Assembly: GCA_021201295.1 (NCBI GenBank)
Contig: JAJQFE010000065.1
Coordinates: forward strand, 1 to 64,000
Length of the DNA stretch: 64,000 nt
From: Tannerellaceae bacterium
GTDB lineage: Bacteria > Bacteroidota > Bacteroidia > Bacteroidales > Tannerellaceae
Direction: 5' to 3'
How positions within the stretch are numbered: the stretch's first letter is position 1; each line of letters starts with the position of its first letter. A program made the translations under genes and the position numbers. Of the stretch, positions 1 to 8,272 are shown in pieces. The notes under the pieces are model-generated. The model did no database searches and was not told the origin of the DNA. It worked only from the letters and a program-made list of their open reading frames with translations.

Positions 1-2
1 TA

Positions 3-332
3 ACTCCGACTTCAAATCCAGAATTTATAATAGGACATTATGCGGATAATCATATATAATAAAGCAATAAAGAAGGCATTTGAACTTGCAGAGTTGGACC
101 GGACAGTTACTGTACTTGACCCACTAACTAATGAAGAGGTAAAAAGCCACTGTATAAAGTTGCCAGTAGCCATATGGCCCGCAAAACATTTATTGGAAAT
201 CTCTATAAGAGAGTAAAAGATCCTAACCTGATTGGAGCTTTAAGCGGTCATAAAGAAGGTAGTAAAGCTTTCAATAGATATCGGGAAATAGATGATGAAA
301 TAAAAAAAGAAGTAGTAGATTTGTTGAGTTAA
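3..332 (+). pseudogene. Tyrosine recombinase (integrase), C-terminal part, frameshifted
   Basis: This is the tail of a phage/transposon-type tyrosine recombinase whose start lies left of the window. After correcting one frame break it reads through the HxxR box (SSHMARKTF) and then a GALSGH...FNRY block carrying the second histidine and the tyrosine nucleophile region, ending at TAA 330-332. The break is at the five-A run 141-145, where six A would keep the frame (EVK then KPLYKVAS). Its position at one end of an element whose other end touches a tRNA gene at 12,067 fits an integrase that inserts at tRNA-Leu. Only about 110 residues are visible, so the subfamily cannot be assigned. Functional if the missing A is a sequencing error. 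Confidence 0.8.
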
Positions 333-355
333 GTTATTAAGAATAAATGAATTCA

Positions 356-382
356 AATTACGAACGCACTGCGTTCGTAATT
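356..382. repeat. 27-nt perfect palindrome upstream of DUF1016 gene
   Basis: Arms of 13 nt (AATTACGAACGCA and its exact complement) surround one central base. It lies between the integrase stop and the DUF1016 start codon at 402, and almost the same sequence recurs inside that gene at 686-712. It could be an operator, a terminator-like hairpin or a mobile palindrome. It lacks the T-tract expected of an intrinsic terminator. Confidence 0.85.
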
Positions 383-401
383 GATATAAGAAGATAATAA
401 T

Positions 402-1413
402 ATGAAGTTAACAAATAGAGATATAAGAGATGAGTTTATTTCTGATATAAGGAATATTATTCTTTCATCCAGAAATGCAGCAATTAGAAGTGTTGATTGG
501 GAGAGGGTAAGAATGTATTGGAAAATAGGTGAGCGTATCATACTTGAAGAGCAACACGGGGAAGAAAGAGCCGAATATGGTACCTATTTATTAAAAAATT
601 TAGCTTATAAGATTGAAGCTGAATTTGGCAGTGGCTTTTCTGTGAGGACATTGGAGCAATGCCGTCAATTTTATAGAACCTATCCAATTACGAACGCATT
701 GCGTTCGCAATTTAACTGGTTTCAATATCGTCTTCTTATTCAGATAGATAATAAAGGCAAGCGTGAATATTATGAGCTGGAAACTTTAAACAACAATTGG
801 ACTGGGAGAGAAGTTGGAGCGTCAGATTAATTCTGGATTGTATGAAAGACTTTTATTAAGCAATGATAAGAAAGCTGTTTTAGCGGTTGCCCGTAAAGAA
901 AGAATGCCGGAACAACCCTCTGAAATAATAAAAGATCTAATGGTATTAGAATTTCTTGGATTGAAACGGGATGCTTCTTATTATGAAAAGGATTTAGAAA
1001 GTGCTTTGATAACTCATTTACAGAGTTTTTTATTAGAATTGGGGAATGGTTTTTCGTTTGTGGCTCGACAGAAAAGAATTCTTTTGGAAGATGATGAGTT
1101 TTTTGCGGATCTGGTTTTTTATAATAGACTACTTCGATGTTTTGTTGTTATCGAAATAAAGACTCATAAGATTACCTATGAAGATCTCGGACAGCTTCAA
1201 ATGTATGTCAATTATTATGATCGGGAAGAAAAACTACCGGAGGAAAATCCAACAATAGGAATTTTATTATGCGCAGATAAGAATAATACTTTGGTTAAAT
1301 ATTCACTCCCGGAGAATAATAAGACTATTATGGCGAGTAAATATCAACTCTATTTGCCAAGTGAGAAAGAGTTACTTCAAGAGTTAAAGAAAGAATTAGA
1401 TGACCAGGAATAA
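402..1413 (+). pseudogene. DUF1016 (YhcG-type) PD-(D/E)XK nuclease, frameshifted
   Basis: The first part (402 to about 815) is the DUF1016 N-terminal domain (SVDWERVRMYWKIGERI, then GFSVRTLEQCRQFY). The second part (about 816 to 1413) is the nuclease-like C-terminal domain (FFADLVFYNRLLRCFVVIEIK, where D and ExK fit a PD-(D/E)XK core). The parts are joined by a one-base frame difference near 807-816, readable as one extra base in agagaagttgg. Corrected length is about 337 residues, normal for the family. YhcG-like proteins are common in mobile and restriction-related loci and are thought to act on DNA. The start is ATG 402. A 27-nt palindrome lies inside the coding part and another copy just upstream. 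Confidence 0.85.
686..712. repeat. Second copy of the 27-nt palindrome, inside DUF1016
   Basis: The left arm is identical to the 356-368 arm and the right arm differs by one base (C for T at 708). In frame it encodes the piece ITNALRSQF, a segment that belongs to the DUF1016 domain. It is therefore coding sequence and not an obvious insertion. The two copies start 330 nt apart. Confidence 0.8.
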
Positions 1414-1419
1414 TTCATT

Positions 1420-2303
1420 ATGGGAAAGCTTAAATGGCAGCGTAAAAAATAAAGAAGTGGTGGGATGGATATATAGATTTTTCTTACCTCTCTATTGAAG
1501 GCTACCAATATATTAAATCTACATATGTGGAAGGGATTGCTTCAGGATTGATAACAGAGATAAATATTGAGATAATTAATAAGCTTATCCCATTATTCAA
1601 TCAAAAGGAAGGATTATTTTTCCCGCTTCAGTAGACTTTTTATGAAAGGAGAGGTAAAGATAAAGAACTGGAAAGCTCATTTCTTTTTAGATTGTACTGT
1701 AATGGCTTTACAGAAGGATATAAGAACTTTGATAAGAAAATAAGATATTCAACAGATAAACTTATATTTCCATCTATAAAAGAATGTAGAGCAGCTATTG
1801 ATGAGTATATAGAAGAGTTAGAAGATAGAAATAATTGCCCTACACAAGAAACAGGGAAGGGAGCATTATTTCGGGATTATCTTTTAGACCTGGGAGAACA
1901 AGAAGGAGCTATGGTGAGATTTCTTGAATACAAACAGAAATATGAAGAAAGAATAGAGGAAAAAGAGAAAGGAGAGAATGTTATATTGAAAGATTTACTT
2001 ATCAATTTAAATGAGCAGGAGAAAAATATCTTATTAGAGAAAATCAATAATTATCTGCATCAGAAAAAAAGAAAAGGAAAAGCAATTGCAATCTTGATAA
2101 AAGCACTTCAAATAAATAGTTATCTGCTGGAGTCAGATAAACGAATATCATTATATAGTGCCATAGACAAGTTGGTAGATTATGATACGGGAACAAGAGC
2201 CAGTAAAGATCAATACCTACGTCATACATCAACTTTTGACATAGAAGAAGAGGCAAAAGAATTATCAAAAGTTATAAGAGTAAATAGGAATGAACTGGAA
2301 TAA
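1420..2303 (+). pseudogene. Element-borne hypothetical protein, two lesions
   Basis: I do not recognise a named family. The best reading begins at ATG 1420 (MGKLKWQRKK), needs one more A in the run 1444-1449 to continue as KKWWDGYIDFSYLSIEGY, meets TAG at 1632-1634, and then runs to TAA 2303. The C-terminal 203 residues are charged and helical, with a coiled-coil-like stretch rich in E, K and Q. Similar proteins of unknown role are, to my recollection, carried between integrase and helicase genes in Bacteroides mobilisable elements. It has no signal peptide or membrane segment. With both lesions corrected it would be about 294 residues. Confidence 0.6.
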
Positions 2304-2460
2304 ATATTCTTTAATATCCGATATTTTTCAATACTGAATACTTTGTTAATCTCCTAAATTTCAGTATATTTTTGTAGCTGTTATCCATTAGTCGGATAGC
2401 AGCTTTCTTTTTATAATCCCACCGGAAAAGAAAGTTTTTACAGATGTGGGATTATATTTT

Positions 2461-2841
2461 ATGAAAAATATTTTATCTATTATTCAGGACGAGAAAGCCA
2501 GTATAAAACTGGAAATCTCCGGAGAAGATCTTCTCAACTTCTCAAACGACTTAATTAATCGCGCTAAACATGAGTTGTCTGTGAAAATCGCTGAAGCACG
2601 AAAAGAAAAGTATCTTACCAAAGAAGAGGTAAAAGAAATGTGTGGTGTCTGTGATGCTACTTTATGGCATTGGAACAGGAAGAATTACCCGAAAACTATT
2701 AAGGTTGGCAATAAAGTACGATACCGGATGTCTGATGTACGAAAGATTTTAGAAGGTTCAACCAATAATCAAAATAAATACTATGAAAGAAAAAAAGGAC
2801 ATTCAGAAAGAATTTATCCGGGTAGGAACAACTTTATATAA
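2461..2841 (+). CDS. Helix-turn-helix (excisionase-type) DNA-binding protein
   Basis: About 126 residues with a C-terminal MerR/HTH_17-type helix-turn-helix: KEEVKEMCGVCDATLWHWNR is followed by a wing (KVGNKVRYRMSDVRKIL). The N-terminal half is helical. Proteins of this type sit directly upstream of the replication/mobilisation module in Bacteroidota elements and act as excision or copy-control factors; that role is inferred here from context. I chose ATG 2461 over the in-frame GTG 2446 because it is the first ATG. The 3' end overlaps the helicase gene start (2783) in another frame, which suggests translational coupling. No lesion is seen. Confidence 0.75.
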   Translation: MKNILSIIQDEKASIKLEISGEDLLNFSNDLINRAKHELSVKIAEARKEKYLTKEEVKEMCGVCDATLWHWNRKNYPKTIKVGNKVRYRMSDVRKILEGSTNNQNKYYERKKGHSERIYPGRNNFI

Positions 2842-3895
2842 GATTGTACAGCGTCCTCTAATAAGTGGGGATTATGTGGAAGAGAAAATAACATGGAGTT
2901 ATGAAACCTTACGTCAGGACTATGGGAAGAATAATCTTCCGGAAATAGAAAAGTATGATGGTTTTTGTATGATTCCCAACCATATTAATTATAAGCAGGT
3001 ACACGGTACTTATCTGAATCAGTATAAGCCAATCCATCATATACCCAGTGAGGGTGAGTTTCCATATATACGGTTGTTTCTGGAGCATATCTTTGATGAG
3101 CAGCTTGAATTAGGTTTAGATTACCTTCAGATACTTTATCTCTATCCTACTCAAATGCTTCCTATTTTGTTATTGGTATCGAATAAACGGGGAACAGGCA
3201 AAACCACTTTCCTACGGTTTCTAAAGATGATCTTTGGAAAGAATGCAACGTTCAATACTAATGAAGATTTTCGTAGTCAGTTTAATGCTGATTGGGCTAG
3301 CCGGTTGTTAGTACTCGTTGATGAACTTTTATTAAATAAGATAGAGGATACAGAAAAGATAAAGAATTTATCTACTGCAGGAGACTATAAAGTGGAGGCA
3401 AAGAATAAAGATAGACGTGAAATAGAATTCTTTGCCAAGTTTGTACTGTGTTCCAATAATGAAAAGAATCCGATTACTATTCCTAAAGAAGAGATTCGTT
3501 TTTGGGTAAGAAAAATAAAACCCATCACGAAAGATAATACTTCTTTACGGGATCAAATGGAAAAAGAGATTCCCCATTTTCTTTATTTCTTACATCACAG
3601 GAAACTATCCACTCAAAAGTATCCCGGATGTGGTTTAACCCTGCTGATCTGGAAACCCCTGCACTATACAAAATTAAAAAGTATAATACTAACAAGATTG
3701 AAATAGAACTCGCGACTTATTGTAGTGAAGTTATGGAGTGCCTTAATCAGGACCAGTTTATATGCTGTGTAAAAGATTTGTGGGAGGTAATACGTGAATC
3801 CGGGTTAAAAGCTGACATCAACCATGTTAGAAATATACTTCGGGACAGTTGGGGATTACAATCTAATCGTAACAGTGACTATACTTTTTATAGAA
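2783..3895 (+). pseudogene. VapE/DUF5906-like helicase of a mobile element, frameshifted
   Basis: This carries a P-loop ATPase of the primase-associated or virulence-E-like helicase class: SNKRGTGKTTFLRFLK is the Walker A segment, VLVDELLLN is Walker B, and FVLCSNNEKNP is a sensor-type segment. One frame break lies at the four-A run 3615-3618, where five A restores the frame into VSRMWFNPADLETPALYKI. The expected C-terminal winged-helix-like tail (NHVRNILRDSWGL) follows. Near 3880-3900 the protein changes abruptly into primase sequence without a stop codon, so the true end of this gene appears to be deleted. It would unwind element DNA for replication after transfer. Confidence 0.7.
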
Positions 3896-4613
3896 GTATT
3901 ATTGATTTAGTTATGGTTATGTACAATTGTCAGGAAGGTGAAGCTATCCGGAAGTTGGAAACATATAGTTTTTCTTTTCATTGGAATACTTTTGTTACCC
4001 CAGAAATACCCAATAATAAAAAACAGTCTATTGCGATTCTACAGGTAAAACCTCTTACTCATCCGGCTTTAATGGATTATCTGAATGAACGTTGTATAAA
4101 TACAGAAATAGCCAAGAAATTCTGTTCTGAAGTACATTATTCTGTAAAGGGTAAATCTTATTATGCTATAGGCTTTAAGAATAATTCTGCAGGGTATGAA
4201 CTACGAAATAAGTATTTCAAAGGATGTAACTCTAAAGATATATCCTATTTAAAATCCGGAAATAGTTCATGCCTGGTATTTGAAGGATTTATAGATTACC
4301 TCTCTTATCTATCCCTGAAAATAATCCTGATCCGGTAAGTGATATTATGGTACTAAACTCTGTAAGTAATCTGCACAAAGCAGTTCCTTATCTGAAATCC
4401 TATCAAACGATTCATGCAGTTCTGGATAATGACTTATCCGGTAAAAAGGCTCTTGAAGAGTTATGGAATTTAGTCACTCAATCTGACATTGTTGACCAAT
4501 CTTTTTTCTACCGGAATCATAAAGATTTGAATGAATTTTTATGCGAGAAGTCTACCCGGAAACAACAAAAGTTGATTCCGGTGAAAAAGAAAAAAGGAGG
4601 GTTTGGGATATGA
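3896..4613 (+). pseudogene. CHC2/TOPRIM-type DNA primase, N-terminus deleted, frameshifted
   Basis: The sequence enters directly at the segment that normally follows the zinc finger (IIDLVMVMYNCQEGEAIRKLE). It continues through a TOPRIM-like region (CLVFEGFIDYLS with the conserved EG, then HAVLDNDLSGKKAL with the DxD motif) and ends at TAA 4611-4613. The CHC2 zinc-binding domain is missing. There is a frame break at the CCC run 4313-4315, where one more C joins the two halves (ENNPDP to VSDIMVLNSV). It is fused in frame to the preceding helicase, consistent with an internal deletion that removed the end of one gene and the start of the next. Confidence 0.7.
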
Positions 4614-4643
4614 GCAGCCTTAAAGGTGTCAGGTCGTTTTTTA

Positions 4644-4690
4644 GCGGAGCAAGTTTATGTTTTGGTATGACCAAAACTCACTTGCTCTGC
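4644..4690. other. Probable origin of transfer (oriT), nested inverted repeats
   Basis: Two nested inverted repeats stand immediately upstream of mobC/mobA. The inner arms are GTTTTGGT 4659-4666 and ACCAAAAC 4670-4677; the outer arms are GAGCAAGT 4647-4654 and ACTTGCTC 4680-4687, extendable by GC with one mismatch. The 135-nt space between the primase stop and the mobC start has no good gene. Inverted repeats just upstream of mob genes are the usual layout of oriT in Bacteroidota mobilisable elements. The nick site is not identified and the assignment is by position and shape. Confidence 0.55.
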
Positions 4691-4748
4691 GAGGCTGGGC
4701 ATCCCGTTGGTCTGCAAAATAAAAATCATGGATGTAAAATTAATTCGT

Positions 4749-5116
4749 ATGAGCAGTATAAAACCAGGTGGAAGACCCACTAAAGAATTAGGTAAAAAAG
4801 AACCTATATGGTTAGTGTGAAGATGAACACAGGTGAATATTTTTCACTTAAATCCAAGGCAAGAAAAGCAGGTGTTAGCCGGAGCGAATATTTACGTGGG
4901 TGTATAGCTGGGAGCATTATAAAAGAACGACTGACACCAGAATTGAATAAATACATCCGCCAACTCTCCAGTATGGGAAATAACCTAAACCAGATTGCAA
5001 AGAAAGCCAACATCGAGGGGTATTCACATATCCGTAGTGAATATCTGGATTTAGCAGAAAGGATTGATAATGTAATAGACCTGATTGAAGATGATGGCAA
5101 AGATAGTAAAGGGTAA
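4749..5116 (+). pseudogene. mobC: MobC-like relaxosome accessory protein, frameshifted at N-terminus
   Basis: This is a small ribbon-helix-helix mobilisation protein. A start at ATG 4749 gives the basic leader MSSIKPGGRPTKELGKK. One extra A in the run 4794-4799 then joins it to RTYMVSVKMNTGEYFSLKSK, followed by AGVSRSEYLRGCI and the MobC-typical LSSMGNNLNQIAKKAN. Without that base, translation would have to begin at ATG 4808, still leaving 102 residues with the core domain, so the protein may be functional either way. MobC proteins bind oriT and help load the relaxase. The 3' end overlaps the relaxase start, as in many mob operons. Confidence 0.8.
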
Positions 5117-6008
5117 AGCTTTTAAAGGAGTGGTTAATTATATACTCGATAAAGAAAAGAATACTGAAATTCTAGATGTGGATGGACTTCGGATGAAAAG
5201 TAAAGCCTCTATAATCCGGAGCTTCGTCACACAAGCCTCTCTTAATACTCGTGTTTCAAAATCAGTATGTCATATTTCACTGGATTTTTCCACGCAGGAT
5301 AAGGATAAGCTATTGAATGCTGTAATGGTAAAGATCGCACGTAACTATATGCAGAAAATGGGTATAGTAAATACACAGTATATTATAGCCAGACACTTTG
5401 ATAAAGATCATCCCCATATCCATCTGGTATATAACCGGATTGATAATAATGGGAAAACAATTACCGATAGTAATGACCGTTTCTGGAGTGAAAAAATATG
5501 CAAGGAGCTAACGCAAAGTTATGGATTGTATTTTGCTACGGGTAAAGAGAATGTGAAAGAACATCGACTTGGGGAACCCGACAAAACCAAATATGAGATT
5601 TATAATAGTCTTAAAACATACGTACCCAAATGTCAAAGTTGGAAACAATTAACAACCGAACTAAAGAAGGCAGGGATAGAAACTGAATTCAAAACAAAAG
5701 GTAATTCAAAGGAAATACAGGGAATCCGGTTTAAGAAAAACGACTATTTCTTTAATGGCTCAAAAGTGGATAGGATGTTTAGCTACTCGAAGATTAATTA
5801 TCAGTTAAACATGAATGTAAAAGCACAAACTATAAGTCAATCTCATTCTGTGAATAAGCCGACTCCATCAACAGGGGAATCTATGGGATCTGGTTTAGGA
5901 GGATTTTTTAATATTCCATCCGGAGTCGGTTATGATGAGAACGAAACTGAGTTCCAACGTTTAATGCGGAAGAAGAAGAAAAAACCGAAATTCGGTAGAC
6001 AGATATAA
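5094..6008 (+). CDS. mobA: MobA/relaxase, MobP-type
   Basis: An intact relaxase of about 304 residues. The N-terminal domain starts MAKIVKGKAFKGVVNYIL. The metal-binding histidine triad is visible as HPHIHLVYNRID, preceded by the ARHFDKD segment. It cuts oriT and leads one strand into a recipient, using a conjugation machine supplied in trans. ATG 5094 overlaps the end of mobC by 23 nt, indicating coupled translation. The C-terminal third (from about residue 240) is low-complexity and basic (KKKKKPKFGRQI). It is one of the few element genes without a visible lesion. Confidence 0.9.
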   Translation: MAKIVKGKAFKGVVNYILDKEKNTEILDVDGLRMKSKASIIRSFVTQASLNTRVSKSVCHISLDFSTQDKDKLLNAVMVKIARNYMQKMGIVNTQYIIARHFDKDHPHIHLVYNRIDNNGKTITDSNDRFWSEKICKELTQSYGLYFATGKENVKEHRLGEPDKTKYEIYNSLKTYVPKCQSWKQLTTELKKAGIETEFKTKGNSKEIQGIRFKKNDYFFNGSKVDRMFSYSKINYQLNMNVKAQTISQSHSVNKPTPSTGESMGSGLGGFFNIPSGVGYDENETEFQRLMRKKKKKPKFGRQI

Positions 6009-6029
6009 ATAATAACTAAATAAATAATC

Positions 6030-6578
6030 ATGGGAAATATTGATATTAGTGAAGTCTATACACTTTTTGAAGAGATCAAAGAGCTTATAAAGAAAGGGAG
6101 TAATAAGGCTCCTGTTATTCAGCCAAAGATAGAACTTCCTGATTTATCTGTTATAAATGACCTAACAGATAAACTGAATGAAGTAATCGAAGAATCTCGT
6201 AAACCAGTGATAAAAGAGCATCATTATATTTTTAGTATTGCTTCTAAGAAAGTCTTAACTGCTATGATAATAATCTCTGCTGCTTTTCTTTTCTCTCTGT
6301 TTGGAATTTATTCTCAATGGAAAGAGAAAACTATTTATAAAAATAATGACCTCAAGTATCATTATATTAAAATAGTAGGGAATATAACAGCAAATGATAT
6401 ATCCCGACTTGAAAACCTATTTGAGAATAACCGGGATAGTATAAAAATCATACGTAAACAAGTGAATCAATATGAAGAGGCTTTACGTGAAGATGCTAAA
6501 CGTTTAGAAAAAGCCAGATTGAAAGAACTGGAAGCTGAACGATTGAGAAGAGAAGCGGAAGAGTTAAAACAAAGATAG
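6030..6578 (+). CDS. Membrane-anchored coiled-coil protein of the mob region
   Basis: 182 residues, no family recognised. One hydrophobic segment at about residues 74-94 (VLTAMIIISAAFLFSLFGIY) divides a helical N-terminal part from a C-terminal coiled coil rich in E, K, R and L (KRLEKARLKELEAERLRRE). A start 21 nt after the relaxase stop and the same strand put it in the mobilisation operon. A membrane-tethered coiled coil beside a relaxase could help dock the relaxosome to a coupling protein; that is inference from position only. Confidence 0.7.
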   Translation: MGNIDISEVYTLFEEIKELIKKGSNKAPVIQPKIELPDLSVINDLTDKLNEVIEESRKPVIKEHHYIFSIASKKVLTAMIIISAAFLFSLFGIYSQWKEKTIYKNNDLKYHYIKIVGNITANDISRLENLFENNRDSIKIIRKQVNQYEEALREDAKRLEKARLKELEAERLRREAEELKQR

Positions 6579-6586
6579 ATAACTAA

Positions 6587-6621
6587 GGTCTGGCAGCATG
6601 CCGGTACAATGCTGCCAAACC
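6587..6621. terminator. Hairpin after the mob operon
   Basis: A 9-bp perfect stem (TGGCAGCAT with ATGCTGCCA) extends to GGT/ACC across one mismatch, around a 9-nt loop. It lies between the convergent 6030-6578 (+) and 6633-7210 (-) genes, which suits a shared terminator. It lacks a strong T-tract on either side, so a rho-independent mechanism is uncertain. Confidence 0.55.
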
Positions 6622-6632
6622 ATTTTCAAGCA

Positions 6633-7210
6633 TTAACTGCCTGGTTCGTTCTTTTTGAATAGTTTTTGCAATTTATCTGATTCTTCCGGAGGTAGATATT
6701 TTAATCTAAATTTCCAGTTACCGCCCAGTAGTTCCTGTTAAATTTCCTTATATTTTTTCTGGTGGAACGGTGGTAGGTTATCAAAGACAGTTTAAATGAA
6801 GAATCTTTATACTGATTATAGAGAAGAACAAATATTTTTTCTAACTCTTTTAATGTATGGGTAGAAGTAATTTTATCATCTGACATTTTATCCAGTTCTG
6901 AATTACATAAAATATAACTTTTTATACAAACATCATTTTCAAAATCTAGCATAAGGACACCTTTGTCTAATACGATTTCAGCACTTCCTTTAGTAGGGTC
7001 GATATCTGACTTCTCATATTCACAATCCGGAAACCGGATGAGTATATCTTTTATCTGTACACCTACATATTCGGGTGCAGGATCTTCAAGAGGTTCATAA
7101 TCTCCAACTCCATATATTGTTTCGTGCCATCTCTTTGAAATAAGATTATATACTTTCTTATGAAGTTCAATTACCTCTTTTCCTGTGAGAAATTGTTGTA
7201 TTTCGCTCAT
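6633..7210 (-). pseudogene. Hypothetical protein, frameshifted near the C-terminus
   Basis: A soluble acidic protein with no family recognised. The uninterrupted frame gives 169 residues ending at 6701. Adding one G at the pair 6734-6735 gives a more protein-like ending (RELLGGNWKFRLKYLPPEESDKLQKLF) that stops at TAA 6633-6635, so the intended product is probably about 192 residues. The N-terminal part starts MSEIQQFLTGKEVIELHKKV. It is convergent with the mobilisation operon and divergent from the XRE regulator at 7509, across a 298-nt A+T-rich gap that holds the regulator's promoter. Function unknown. Confidence 0.6.
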
Positions 7211-7476
7211 ACTTGTCCGCTTTTAACTTCCGGTTATTCTATACCGGAATACCATAAAGTAAATAACATTAAGAGTAATCCGGAAATTGATAAGTTCCCT
7301 AATAAATATTGTCTTTGAAGTTGATAATAAAGAACATCTAATAGATTTTTCATTGCTGATTCTTATATAGTTTCCATAATACAAAGAAAAAGATAGAGAA
7401 TGAGGTAAGATGAATGAAATGGAATTATACTTATAAATATTCAGATTATAATTATAAGATGATGAAGGAAGTTTCT

Positions 7477-7484
7477 TACTTTTG
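7477..7484 (+). promoter_or_regulatory. Bacteroidota -7 box ahead of XRE regulator
   Basis: TACTTTTG matches the TAnnTTTG consensus and lies 24 nt before ATG 7509, giving a short leader. I see no clear -33 TTTG at the best spacing. The rest of 7211-7476 shows nothing beyond A+T richness. Confidence 0.55.
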
Positions 7485-7508
7485 TTAAAATGAACAAATA
7501 ATAAAAAT

Positions 7509-7922
7509 ATGGAAACATTGGACAAGAAAGAAAAAAATACACATCATGGTCATGCTGTAAAACGCTTCCGCCATACTTTGGGCATGAAACAGGATACTTT
7601 AGCTATTGCATTAGGAATTACCCAAGCAATGGTATCTAATTATGAATCTAAAAAAGTCATCGAGAATGATATAATTGAAAAGTTTGCTAAAGCTTTAGGC
7701 GTTGCTCCGCAATTGATTAAAGATTTGGAAGAAGATCCTGTAACAGTCATTATTGAGAACAACAAAATTGATACAAATAATGGCAGAGGTTATGTAGGAG
7801 TAGATAATAGCACCAATAATTATGATCCAATAGAAAAAGCGATTGAACTTTTTCAAACTTTATTAGAAAGAGAACAGGAAAAGATTGAGTTATTGGAGAA
7901 GTTATTAAAAGAGAGAAATTAA
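7509..7922 (+). CDS. XRE-family transcriptional regulator
   Basis: 137 residues. The N-terminal HTH_3 domain spans about residues 14-68 (AVKRFRHTLGMKQDTLAIA, then GITQAMVSNYESKK, then KFAKALGVAPQLIKDLEE). A linker rich in N and D follows, then a C-terminal coiled coil (EKAIELFQTLLEREQEK, then LLEKLLKERN) that probably mediates oligomerisation. Regulators of this layout are widespread in Bacteroidota. Its place just upstream of the HEPN remnant and the Gabija-like pair suggests it controls this cargo or element functions; no operator was proven. No lesion. Confidence 0.8.
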   Translation: METLDKKEKNTHHGHAVKRFRHTLGMKQDTLAIALGITQAMVSNYESKKVIENDIIEKFAKALGVAPQLIKDLEEDPVTVIIENNKIDTNNGRGYVGVDNSTNNYDPIEKAIELFQTLLEREQEKIELLEKLLKERN

Positions 7923-7988
7923 TATTTTAGTATACAAAGTTGATAATATCCTAATACTTTTTTGTGTATCTCTAATATCAGTTTCTTT

Positions 7989-8018
7989 GCTTAATAAACA
8001 CAATTTTCTTTATTAAGC
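7989..8018. promoter_or_regulatory. 10-bp inverted repeat before the HEPN remnant
   Basis: GCTTAATAAA 7989-7998 and its exact complement TTTATTAAGC 8009-8018 flank a 10-nt spacer. The symmetry and position downstream of the XRE gene suit a regulator binding site or a weak terminator. It ends three bases before the first possible start of the HEPN remnant. Confidence 0.45.
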
Positions 8019-8020
8019 AT

Positions 8021-8272
8021 GTGAAAATTTTTTCATGTGGTTCACAAGAAGAAAAACGTTTATTCAATCTTATTAAGTCTGTGTATGTAGAGGAACGTTA
8101 TAGTCCTGAATTTGTAGTGACTAAAAATGATATTGATTCTCTTTTTCCGATTGTGAGTCAGCTTTTTGATTTGGTAAAAAAATATGTGAAAAGAGAATTG
8201 AGGAGTATAAAGAATTGGATAAAAACTAATTTTCGCAATGAAGATAGAAAAAACCGAAATAAAGAATTTTAG
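8021..8272 (+). pseudogene. HEPN-domain protein, C-terminal remnant
   Basis: The 83-residue reading resembles the last helices of a HEPN domain as found in MNT-HEPN toxin-type proteins (LFNLIKSVYVEERYSPEF, then VTKNDIDSLFPIVSQL). There is no ATG and no credible ribosome site. The sequence enters in the middle of the domain, and no nucleotidyltransferase half is present upstream. I read it as a leftover of an earlier defence or toxin cargo. It overlaps the gajA start (8238) in another frame by 35 nt. The family call is by pattern memory and should be tested by profile search. Confidence 0.45.

Noticed and set aside
4541-4783. 80-residue plus-strand open frame across the oriT region
   Set aside because: It overlaps the primase end and the inverted repeats, has no ribosome site and no family likeness; the true mobC start at 4749 lies in another frame.
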